This document shows, piece by piece, positions 31,834 through 41,216 of a stretch of DNA of 64,000 bases. The stretch's first letter is position 1; every line of letters starts with the position of its first letter. This DNA is from Mycogone perniciosa (Eukaryota > Ascomycota > Sordariomycetes > Hypocreales > Hypocreaceae), in assembly GCA_025331125.1 (NCBI GenBank), contig JAOALB010000032.1:186001-250000 (forward strand). Direction: 5' to 3'. The position numbers were made by a program, and so were the translations under genes. The notes beneath the pieces are model-generated. The model did not search any database and was not told the DNA's origin. It was given only the letters and a program-made list of their open reading frames with translations.

Positions 31834-33023
31834 ATGTCTGAACGAAAAGTGCTCCAGGTGAGTTGACTCTAGACCATAAACTGCAACATTTTAACTGACC
31901 ATTTCAAGAAATATTACCCGCCGGATTTTGATCCGAGCAATATTGCTCGCCGTAGCGGCCCCAAGCCGACTGGGCCTAAGATCCAAACCGTTCGATTGAT
32001 GGTAAGTGAAATTCTAGGGGGGTGGCAAAGAAAAGGAGACCGCAAAGCACATCCTCTCACTTCCGAGGCCGTCATATATGGCCGCTGTATCGCTCGCCCT
32101 TTACAGGCCCCAGAATGAACGATACTTGGTCGATTGTTGGGGCTTTGCTTGTGGTTCTTGCTCATCTGTGACCCCTTGACACAATCGAATCTCCTTGTTT
32201 TGCTAACCACATTTATTTCTAGGCCCCTTTCTCTATGAAGTGTTTGACTTGCGGTGAATACATCTACAAGGGTCGCAAATTCAACGCTCGAAAAGAGATA
32301 CGCCAAGAAGAAAAATACCTTGGCATCCAAATCCTCTTCTTTCACATCAAGTGCACCAGGTGTTCGGCGCTCATCACGTTTCGAACGGATCCTAAGAACA
32401 CAGATTATGCCATGGTCACGGGTGCCATGCGGTCCTTTGAGCCGTGGCGGAATCGCGAGCTGGCTGAGGAAACCATGGAGGAGAGATTGGACAGGCTAGA
32501 AAGGGAAGAGGCCGAAGCGGCAGGCGAAGAAGAAAAGAATGCGATGGAAGATCTCGAGGCAAAAAATGCAGATGCCAGGCGCGAAATGGCAGCCGCAGAT
32601 GCGCTGGACGAGATCCGACAGAGGAACGCAAGGATACATCAGTCGGAGAAGGAGGGAACTGACTATGCGGACACCATAGTCCGTGCTGAGGATGAGGAAC
32701 GAGAGCGACAGGAGAGAGAGGACGATGAGATGGCCAAAAGGGCATTCGCAGCAGCTAAAAGATTAGCCGGTACTCATCTGGAGGAAGTTGACCAGGTCGT
32801 GGAAGATGATGCACAGAGCAGTGGGCCAGCGACATCCATGTCCAGCGACGCATCGTCCCAGCAAACCGTTGCATTTCGCGAGGCAAGCATGGATAAGGCA
32901 AGCATGGATAGGGCAAGTATGGATAAAGCAGCAATGCCCCCGCCTTCTTTCAAGCGAGTGGTGAAGAAGAAGAAAGACCACTCGGCGCTGCTGGGCATCA
33001 AGAAGAAACCATCATTGGTATGA
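31834..33023 (+). CDS. YJU2: Splicing factor Yju2/Cwc16
   Basis: Spliceosome step-one factor of the CWC16 family that promotes branching after Prp2 action. Exons 31834-31857, 31909-32001 and 32223-33023 give 305 residues. The start is MSERKVLQ|KYYPPDFDPSNIARR...KIQTVRLM|APFSMKCLTCGEYIYKG. Zinc ligands of the family are C46, C49, C83 and C86 (CLTC...CTRC); the block ITFRTDPKNTDYAMVTGAMRSFEPW is diagnostic. A long charged helix follows and the C-terminus is basic (FKRVVKKKKDHSALLGIKKKPS). Intron 1 uses an AAG acceptor (TTCAAG); intron 2 is 221 nt. A threefold ASMDK/R repeat interrupts the tail at 32883-32927. Family members end soon after this tail, so the stop fits. Confidence 0.96.
32883..32927 (+). 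repeat. Three 15-bp tandem repeats inside YJU2
   Basis: Three in-frame copies of GCAAGCATGGATAAG (with 1-3 changes) encode ASMDK-ASMDR-ASMDK in the disordered tail of Yju2. Likely slippage, and probably length-variable between strains. Confidence 0.9.
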
Positions 33024-33922
33024 TGGAACTCGGAGGAGATAGGACCTGGGGGTTTGGGCTGCGAATGGGATAGGGTCACTGATGACTGAAGATAAGCAAG
33101 CAGCCTTTGATGATAATTTGATGATTGAGCAATCGGTATATATGTGCTCCTAGTTTTAGCCCTAATAAGAAATGACATTGCACTATGTTTGCCTTTTTTT
33201 CAGCACCTTTGAAGGTATAGATAGACAGATGCGAGGCGTATTTACAATGCACACGCCTACCTGCCTTGATGATCTCACGATGATGCACAAGCAATCAAAG
33301 TCAATCTTAGTTTGTAGTACTTCGTATTTTGGATAACAATGGACATTGTTAATTACACACTGAATTTGCGATATCGACATTCCCATGATGGATGGAATCC
33401 ACCAAAGTCTCGATAACGTCCTGCCAGTTTTGGGACTCCTCCAAAAGTTCCCTCAACGCCATGCGTAGATCACATCAAGTCATAACAAGAGAAGAAGAAA
33501 AAAAGAAGACAAAAAAAGAAGAAGAAAAGAAAAAAACAAGCAAGCGACAAGATTCTGCGCGACTATGATAGACTCGCTGTTAAGGAAAAGAATTACATGA
33601 TTTTCTCCCTTTCAATTCTCCCCAAATCGTTGTTTGTTCCGGCGTCACTTAAAATACTCGGCGCAAATGTCGGGTAGTATAGTAGGTGACTGCGGATCCA
33701 AGTCGATCGAATTGCATCTGATGTGTAGTGCAATGGAAATTATGAATTTGGTGTCGCACGCGGGGTCGGTCGACCCACGACATACTCCGTACAAGGGATG
33801 GATAGATAGACAGATAGATAGCACCGCCCAATTATTGCAAGTCGAGTAGGCGTGGAAGAAAGACTTTAATCGTGCTTCTCTCCCCTATGATAGATAGATA
33901 GGTGCAATGGAACGAAGCACGA
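33024..33922. other. 3' intergenic of YJU2 and the small gene
   Basis: About 900 bp between convergent genes. Holds a purine-rich GAAGAAGAAAAAAAG tract at 33488-33537, one TACTCCGTAC copy near 33783 and GATA repeats at 33798-33821 and 33887-33900. No gene was seen. Confidence 0.5.
33798..33821. repeat. GATA microsatellite
   Basis: GATAGATAGACAGATAGATAG-like array; a second shorter copy (TAGATAGATAG) lies at 33890-33900. Confidence 0.85.
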
Positions 33923-34132
33923 CTAGATCGTGGGGCTGGTGCCGTTGGTCATGGTGCTGCTGGCAGACGATCGACTGCTGGTGTTGCCAGAGCTCGCGGG
34001 AACGGCAGCGCCGAAAGCCTGCATTTGACGCTTGGTATGGTCGTGGATGAAGCGAGAGTAGCTTGAGATGCTCTGGGGAGGAGGAGGAGAAGTTGGGATA
34101 GATACGGTGTATGCGTCTTGTCGGCCAGGCAT
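33923..34132 (-). CDS. Small conserved fungal protein of 69 residues, function unknown
   Basis: A single exon opening MPGRQDAYTVSIPTSPPPPQSISSYSRFIHDHTKRQMQAFG and ending in a Ser/Thr/Asn-rich tail (SSGNTSSRSSASSTMTNGTS). I recall very similar short proteins in other Sordariomycetes with the same TSPPPPQS(I/V)SSYSR and HDHTK(R/K)QM blocks, but know no function. The frame is open upstream to 34225, but the ATG at 34132 matches the recalled start. The sequence suggests one amphipathic helix (SRFIHDHTKRQMQAFGAA) between disordered ends. It ends the housekeeping block before the accessory island. Confidence 0.75.
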   Translation of the reverse strand: MPGRQDAYTVSIPTSPPPPQSISSYSRFIHDHTKRQMQAFGAAVPASSGNTSSRSSASSTMTNGTSPTI

Positions 34133-35015
34133 GATTGATTGATTGATAAAGCTGGATGAAGTAGTAAGACAGAGAGAAGCCGGTTCTGCTGGTTTCGCGA
34201 GGACAGACAGTCCTATTTTAGCCAAAGAGAAGAGTGGAATAAATGCAGCTATTGCAGATTAAGCAGCTAATTCGTAGGTGAGGCGAGGTATGGTAATGGT
34301 GTAGGTGGGCATGTAAGATGGGGGACAGCGCAGGTGCCGATTTCAGGGTCTTTATATTATTAAACAAGGACCCTCCTCCACACGGCAGCGTTTCCCCTCA
34401 TTCGACTCTCTCGAGCCCCCAATATTATCCATCCGACCTGCATATCTACATAGGTGTGTTGTGTGCTGCCACATTCTACGCCAAATATAGACTGCGCGCA
34501 TATGAGTATAGTATGTACTTCGTACGCGCACTCTCTATCCATGGAACCACCCAGGCGAGCGAGGGCGCTCCAGCCCATCCGCCATGCCAGCGATCCAGCT
34601 CCAAGAAACGAGGTGATCGACGCGAGCAAACCCACTGATTCTCGGTACCCGTGATCCACAAAACTGACTTTGAATGAGCTCACAGAGCCAGGGCTGGCGT
34701 GTTCAGGGTCCTTTGCGTCCCGCGCCACCCCGTAGGTGATTGGGCCGTTGTCGAGATGGGGGTTTTGCGTGTGCGACACTTCAGAACTAGCCTACGAGCA
34801 CGCAGTCGACGAATTCGGGAGTCAAAAACCGGTACGGTGCGGTGCACACAGCGAGGCGGCAGAAAAGACCCTGCTGATCCAGACCGTTCATGCTCGTCAC
34901 ATGTGGTCTTCCCTACCGTGGGAGATGCACGGAGTACGGAGTACTTACTGTATCGAGGAAGCAAAGCAAGGCAATGCTCGACCCTCACGCCATCTTAATC
35001 GCACCATGGCAGAGA

Positions 35016-35032
35016 TACTCCGTACTCCGTAC
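35016..35032. repeat. Tandem palindrome unit
   Basis: TACTCCGTACTCCGTAC, two overlapping units; an identical 17-mer occurs at 35751-35767 flanked by CTCTC and AGAGAG. Confidence 0.8.
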
Positions 35033-35750
35033 ACAGCAGTGGAATGTGCGCTGGTGCCCGTTGCTGTGCGAATAAGCAGGCTTCGGTGAGTGGGAACCCT
35101 GTCTAAGCAAATGTTCGAGACCGTTCTGTCACACTTTCACAAGCGGCCGACGCCAACCATGTTCCAGCGCGACTCGCGAGTCTGGCACCAACAACTGGCG
35201 GCCAAGGCCAGCCTTCCTAATCAGCATGGGGATCAACGCTCCGAACTGGAGTCTGGAGAACCGGGCCCACCGGAGCTTGCCATGATGTCATTGGTCGGAG
35301 CCCATGGATGAAATGCACGACAGGCTGGCGGATCTCGACGGCGCATTTGGTGCACACACCAAGCGGGTCCCAACTGCTTCGCAGATACGTGATTGGGAGC
35401 ATTTGTTTGTCTCGAGCTTAAACACGCGATAGGAAGAGCTCACGTCGTGTCGCCACTCCCCAGACCACGATGGTTTGCCCATGATCTTGACGCGATTTTC
35501 CCATCTGGGACACACTGGTCGATTCATGCGGGCCTGACCGTTTCCCATTGCCATGCTCTTTCCCAACTAGCTTGCGTCAAAAGTTGCAAGGCATTACGAG
35601 TATTAGGGGCAGTTGGAACCTTGTCAAAAAGGCGAAAAGGGGTTGGTTTCCTGGTCACCGTCAGCAACGGCGCATAACGGACGGAAAGATACGTGTCCAG
35701 AGCCGGTTTCCCAAAGCTGACTAGAGCATCAACGGTAAAGAGACGCTCTC

Positions 35751-35767
35751 TACTCCGTACTCCGTAC
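35751..35767. repeat. Tandem palindrome unit, second identical copy
   Basis: Same 17-mer as at 35016-35032, here flanked by inverted CTCTCT and AGAGAG so that a longer hairpin is possible. Confidence 0.8.
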
Positions 35768-38224
35768 AGAGAGTAACTATGGACCAGGGGAACGGACCCC
35801 GTCTGCAAAATGCACGACTCTGGATTCCGTCCCATTCAAGGCTTTCACGAATCCCCTGCTCCGGCTTGCAACCCCCCCGGCGTTGTGAAGTCACTGTTCC
35901 GCCACGGCTCGACGCCGGTGATGTCACCCGCCACCCCACCTCGAAAACGGAACGACTTGAACGACCCTCTTTCAAAACGCTGCCTTGGCTGTCAACGTCA
36001 ACATGGGGCATAAGGCCAAATGCGCGTTTTCGCCTCTTCCGTCACGGGACCCACACCGCCGTCTCGTGTTCTCTGACGGTTTGGCTCAAGGAAATCGCTG
36101 ACGGCCATTACGGTTTGGCGCTGACTGAATGTTAATATTGCTTCATACACCTCTCGTACGAGTAATGCTGGGTGATATGGTGCCGGCACTTTACTACGCA
36201 AGCTCCGGCACACACAATTAACTACATAGTTACCGTCTATCAATCTAGTCTTGGCCAAGAAATTGGCTTCGCTTACAACGTTTTGCCGATGGCTCCACCA
36301 GCCGCAATGAATCAAGCTCACAGGATCTGCATCACTCTTGGAGCTCGAATCATTCCAACTTGCTCCTTTCCAAGCTTCTCATCGGTCCACGCATCCCCTC
36401 GCACACGATCACATCCACTTTGTGGAACTATGTACGAGGACGGGCCCATCCGATACCAGTACTACCTTGTTTCGCTGGGATCGCGACGGTTCTTAGCCCC
36501 TGCTCTGCTGTTCAAGGCATCTACTATCTGACTAGAGAGCCAACCAGCATTGGCCGATCCATGATTTCAATGGAGCTTCTTCTTGGATCTCTTGACCTTA
36601 TTCTTCCAGCCCCCACCCAACCGCAACTGATGACTGTGGTCACGCCCTGAGGACCCCTATTTGCCTGTATTGACTCTTCACTGGTGGATCAAGTGAGTCA
36701 GTTAACTGCATCCTGGCCTACCATCTTGGTGTAAGTATAACTACATAGAGCCCGTACGCTTGCCCCTGTCGTTTCAGCAAGTTGCATATGTACGATGACA
36801 CTTCGTAACCACCTTAAAAGTGGTATTGGCGTTTACGCAGTGAATGATAGCAGTTCGTCATGTCATCAGGTTTTTGCGCAGTCGACTTTTGGATGCCATA
36901 CTTATTCAATAGCCTCAGATGATCGACAAAAGAGTGTTTATAGATTCACACCAAGTTGCCATCCACGTCATGCCTGATCTTTCTGGTGGTATGACGTTTG
37001 CGGCCTTGACATCTGCCATGATGCAACAAAAGTTGCGCCTCCTGAAGACACGATGCTAGAGACCCTCCTTGATATGAGGGGATTACAGACAAGATATTGG
37101 ATCAGGGGGGGAATGGCTGGGTGTATTTGCCATCACATATTGAAGGGCAGTACACCTGCCAACCAAGGACATGAGCCAAACAAGCGGATGACAATAAAAC
37201 AGTCAATTACTACAGGTTGCTGATTACTCCCATTGGTACTCATTACTGCCATAGTTCAGCATCTTCCGTGCCCACCGAGATACACACAGTCCAAACATGG
37301 GACGAAAATGAAACGTACAACAGTCGGTGTTCACTGCTGGTCACCCACACAACTACTAATATGCCTCTCATTGGCTTGACTCTAGGGGGAGCGGACGGGA
37401 CCCTAAATTCTCGCACTACTACCTTTGGTCGTATACACTTGGTGATGGCTTCAGGCAACCCATATACCACAATCTACAGCCAATAGATGACCTGAAAAGA
37501 AGTATAGATAGAGCCCCCTTGTGTAGCCGCATATGGGGTCGACAGTCAAACATTGAACTCCCTCAAGGCTAACCAAACGGTAGTATCCACAGTATCACCT
37601 GCCCACAGCATGTCCACAATGTCTCCCTCCCTTTATGTTTCTTGATGGCCAAGCGCATTTATGTATCTACGGAGCATCCGTCTCGAGAAATTTGACTGCT
37701 GACCCTAGACAACAGCAAGCGCACATCTCCCTCCCATCCTATAAGATACCAAATGACATCGGGACCCTTGGCATTTGTCCCATTAACGTAGAGTCATCAC
37801 CGTTGGTTCCCTGTGGAAATATCGTTATTGTCTGTTCAATGAGCACCGTTTCTAACTCATAGCTCTCGTGAAACATCATTTATCCTGACCTAAGATTCTT
37901 GAAGAGTCCTCATCCTAAAAATCACAACCAATTTCAAGATAACTAATCCCCCCTTAACTGCCCCAAGTTTTCCAAATAGACCTACACAACATAACCAGAG
38001 ATAGGCCAACAATGCAATACCGACTCCCAGCCCCTAACCCCGACATCCCTCCTCGTGTGATCGGAACTTGCTGGCACGATGACAAATATCTCTTGGCTGA
38101 ACGATATCACGGAACGTCACAGGGCTTGTCATGTGGCCAGATATCAAGGGGTATTAGACCTTCCTCCTTGCTTTGGAAGTTTGGAGGTCTTCAGAGATCA
38201 ATACTGGCGTCAGAATCGAATCTG

Positions 38225-38912
38225 TCATTGAGTTTGAGGGATCCTACCACTCTGAGTCCTAGTCGATAGATACACTTGTTGAGGTTCCTTGAGTAGACAA
38301 AGCCACTGAGATTGTCTGGGGATGGCCCCGAAGGTACCGGGGTTGTCGAATCGACCCTCCAACACCGGCGTCGGCCTCGCAATTGTCAACCGCCACTGTC
38401 TCCTCAGGTCAAAGGCGCCTGGTACCTGGCGTTGCCCCGAGTGCTTTGCACTCGGACCTTATCTGGCAGCAGACTTACACGCCAAGATGGCGAAGCTGCT
38501 CGAGGAACCTGGGCTGGTCAGGCTCATCAACAATGTCCCATACCTCCTTATGAATCAGGTAGATGATCTCGATCAGCCAAGTGCCAAAAATAGCGACCAT
38601 AGCCTTGATCCACGGGGGCATCACAAGGTAGTACAGGGCAGTTGCCAACGAGGTTGCGAGCAGACACTTGACGGCGTCGGGGTGATAAGCGTATCAAAAA
38701 CGGACATATTGAACAGTAGGTCGATGAAGAAGAAAAGAAAGATCGGATGAAAGGCTGAATGAGAGAACACCTTAAGGGGGCCTCGCCTCTCTTGCTTTCA
38801 GGGCCGCAGTTGCCATCTTCGGGACATATTCGTTGACATCTTGCATAACATATCTACTGTAGATCAATTGGCCGATTAGAGGTGAGTTGGAAAGGTGGAC
38901 TACGAATGACAT
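38225..38912 (-). pseudogene. Degenerate multi-pass membrane protein gene (family not recognised)
   Basis: Coding-like pieces lie in successive frames. Piece 1 (38912-38772) opens MSFVVHLSNSPLIGQLIYSR and runs through QDVNEYVPKMATAALKAREARPP to a stop right after a C5 run (38776-38780). In the next frame it continues at once as KVFSHSAFHPIFLFFFIDLLFNMS, and in a third frame as AYHPDAVKCLLATSLATALYY, LVMPPWIKAMVAIFGTWLIEIIYLIHKEVWDIVDEP and FLEQLRHLG to a TAA at 38475. A GTGTAAGT donor-like site there could splice (acceptor near 38418) to PGAFDLRRQWRLTIARPTPVLEG. At least three hydrophobic segments are visible. The two frame changes point to indels, so I call it broken; unannotated introns or assembly indels are the alternatives. 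Divergent from the membrane-protein gene at 39113, with 200 bp between. Confidence 0.45.
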
Positions 38913-39112
38913 TGAATGTCACGTTCGAATAAGTCCAGATATCTACCGGGCTTTGAGTTCAGCGTGATAAGATTTTTTTTTTCGTACTTGCACACGCCTA
39001 ATGAAATCATTTATTTAAGGGTCCCTTCCTTGTTCATTTCCCTACCTCATCCCGATTTTCTTGCACCTGGTTTCTCTTCCATTTGAGCCTCCGTCCCCAG
39101 TAGTCGGAAACA

Positions 39113-40261
39113 ATGCTATCCGCAAAGTACCACACCTATTACTGGACCATCAGTGCTACCGCAGCCGTCATCTATCATGGACTCGTCACAAAGCTTGCAT
39201 GCAATGAAGCTGTCTTTCGAAAGCTTCTGGTTCCCCTTTGCGTTTACACAGTCTATCTGATCTGGACTAGCCCTCGTCTTCGTCCAAGATCATGGCATCT
39301 TGCTCATTTTACTGCTACCGGATGCCTTCTGGTGTCCTTAGGCGCAATTACAGAGTCTTTCTTATGCCAGGAGCCTGTGCTAAACAGATCAAAGGACTCA
39401 TTCACACTCTTTTGGCATTCTCGGCTGTTAGTGCCCTTGAGCCCGTCAGACAGAATGTAAGTTGATCGTCATCTTAAACCCAATATGTTCTGGACACTTC
39501 TAAGTTTATTCACTCCTCCAAGTATAGTCCCGTTCACCATTTGCTAACAATGTATACAGCTGCCGGCATGTGCTACCTTATCGAGTCCGATGTTGAGAAC
39601 AGCACGGCTAGAATTGCTGCGGTTGCCACGTTTGTGTACCTGTTTGCCGCTTTCTACGCCACGTTGAATGTGAGGCTAACACTGTATAGCGGAAAGACAT
39701 TGAACCCTGTTATCTTGTGGACATCATAAGCGGTCCTCATATCCAGATGGAGTCGCCGTACCTGAGCTGGGCTTCTTTTATCAGGAATTGTTATGCACGT
39801 GGTGTTTTCCTCGTCATATTTGGAGCCATCATGACTGTAATCAACCTGGGTCTCGGCCCTATCTGTGGACTTGAGGCTTCCTACATGTCTATCTGGAACG
39901 CGCACATGGAGAACATAGACGCACATTTTAGCAGTGCAGTCATGGGGTTGTTCATCGCAGGGCCGTTGGTAGACATATCAGAGACAGTGCGACATCCTTA
40001 TACTACCCCCTACTAAATCATAACAACTAATCATTGTGTAATCTTCAGATCTTCTACCTCATCCATAGGCACACATCTCCAAAATGGATGCCAGAGCCTG
40101 CACTTGTCAGCTCAAAGGATATCTGGCATCCGCTGAGCCACAAAGCTGAAGTGCATGTCATCAACGACTTATTATTAGGTTACATGAAGTGCGATCGCAG
40201 CCAGTGGGACAACACCTTCACTTCGACAAGAGGCGAAGAATCGTCAACACGATGGCCTTGA
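39113..40261 (+). pseudogene. Multi-pass membrane protein gene, probably frameshifted
   Basis: The first frame from 39113 reads MLSAKYHTYYWTISATAAVIYH, KLLVPLCVYTVYLIWTSPR and WHLAHFTATGCLLVSLGAIT, with three hydrophobic segments. Around 39345-39385 the coding character moves to another frame (PGACAKQIKGLIHTLLAFSAVSALEPVRQN) with no convincing intron between. From there a splice model works: donor GTAAGT at 39458 to a CTAAG acceptor, then GMCYLIESDVENSTARIAAV and FVYLFAAFYATLN; donor GTGAGG to ATATCCAG, then MESPYLSWASFIRNCYARG and VFLVIFGAIMTVINLGLGP; donor GTGCGA to CTTCAG, then IFYLIHRHTSPKWMPEPAL to a stop at 40259-40261. I do not recognise the family. A membrane-bound acyltransferase-like (wax-synthase-type) gene was considered, but the signature motif was not found. 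Its end overlaps the 3' end of the gene at 40218. Confidence 0.45.
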
Positions 40262-41216
40262 GGGCCTCATTCATACAAGCTCCCTCCTGGATGATCTGTT
40301 CGATTCTCCCAAGGCAGCCCCCGGCCGTCTGGAAAACCGACTTTATAGCATCCTTGGTGAAGAGATCTAAGCCGACTGTGTACAGCTCTGCGAGATAGTC
40401 GCCGCACGTCAGGCTGCAGAAACCATTGGCTAGGTAGCACGGGGCGTGCGACGCAAAGGCCTTATTATGGATGCTCTTGCATGTGGCCTTGCAGCTGCTG
40501 ACCAGGGGAACGAGGTCCTTCTGCAGGCAGTTCATGGTGCCCGAGATAAACTGCTCGCCGCGAGCCGAAAAGAGATTCAGATTTTGCTCGAACTTTTGGC
40601 AGTTCTTGAGTCCGTAGTTGATGGCGTACGAGTCAGGGCTACCAGAACAGGGGACGGAGCCCTCGATGCATGTTTGGTAGAAATTGCACTGGCGAGGCTG
40701 TGGTTGTTGGCAACTCTTCTGGCACATTGGATATCCGCCGCAAGCTTTGCAGTCACCACATGTCGTACAACTGTTTCCGAACGCAGTTTCAACAGCACTC
40801 CGGGTGAAAGCCAAGTTCGGGGTGGAGGATCCAAAGCGAAGTGAGAATGTGCTCACGAAGGGGTAGCCCTGAGTGTCGGCGGCGATTATTCCTAGCACGA
40901 CGGTGCTAGAATTCAGTCCATTGGAAAAGCTAACCTCCGAGCCGGATACTTGGAAATCGTGATGCGCTTTTCCATTGACAAAGACAAAGACATTCTCGGG
41001 GTGTAGGCTCGAGCACGGGATGGTGGCTTTGAAGGGCGCTCCCTGGACATTTATAGCCTCGGTTGTTGCGCCTACTAGAGAGAACTCTGGCTCACAGTCT
41101 GGTTTCGGAGGGAGCTCCAAATTCCTAATGCTGATGCTCTTGTCGCTTCCAAACGGCGAGGAATATGCTCCTGTCAGCACGAGGCTGGTAGCAATGAGAC
41201 GAAGGAGAGACTTCAT
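40218..41216 (-). CDS. Secreted cysteine-rich protein with stanniocalcin-like region
   Basis: A single exon of 332 residues. The start MKSLLRLIATSLVLTGAYSS gives a clear signal peptide (about 1-19); the upstream open frame has none. Residues 41-130 look like a small beta-sandwich (KATIPCSSLHPENVFVFVNG, VSFSNGLNSSTVVLGIIAAD). A Cys cluster follows (CTTCGDCKACGGYPMCQKSC, 150-169). The C-terminal region (177-312) has the order CNFYQTCIEG, YAINYGLKNCQKF, FSARGEQFISGTMNCLQKDLVPLV, CKSIHNKAFASHAPCYL, FCSLTCGDY. The spacing and the GEQFI..TM.CLQ..LVP / AF.SH..CY pattern recall stanniocalcin-type proteins, including fungal and invertebrate relatives; this is from memory and should be treated as a lead. 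No transmembrane segment except a weak C-terminal hydrophobic run (LKAIVLTILRLL). It lies in the accessory island, so a secreted effector-type role is possible but unproven. Confidence 0.75.
   Translation of the reverse strand: MKSLLRLIATSLVLTGAYSSPFGSDKSISIRNLELPPKPDCEPEFSLVGATTEAINVQGAPFKATIPCSSLHPENVFVFVNGKAHHDFQVSGSEVSFSNGLNSSTVVLGIIAADTQGYPFVSTFSLRFGSSTPNLAFTRSAVETAFGNSCTTCGDCKACGGYPMCQKSCQQPQPRQCNFYQTCIEGSVPCSGSPDSYAINYGLKNCQKFEQNLNLFSARGEQFISGTMNCLQKDLVPLVSSCKATCKSIHNKAFASHAPCYLANGFCSLTCGDYLAELYTVGLDLFTKDAIKSVFQTAGGCLGRIEQIIQEGACMNEALKAIVLTILRLLSK

Larger units (their letters stand above)
34133..38224. other. 4 kb stretch without clear genes, start of accessory island
   Basis: No intact gene can be supported. 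Palindrome units occur as tandem doubles at 34929-34944 (ACGGAGTACGGAGTAC), 35016-35032 and 35751-35767 (TACTCCGTACTCCGTAC). Some plus-strand frames at 36360-36650 and 37217-37486 have protein-like composition (for example TWDENETYNSRCSLLVTHT) but no family resemblance and no matching splice partners. They may be eroded coding remnants. Confidence 0.4.

Noticed and set aside
38322..38750. 142-residue plus-strand open frame
   Set aside because: The opposite strand reads as clear membrane protein sequence (for example PPWIKAMVAIFGTWLIEIIYL), so the plus-strand frame is a shadow.
39113..40261. Naming the membrane gene a wax-synthase/Tri7-type acyltransferase
   Set aside because: The expected FWGRxWHQ-like signature and the GIGTPWQIKN block were not found in any frame.
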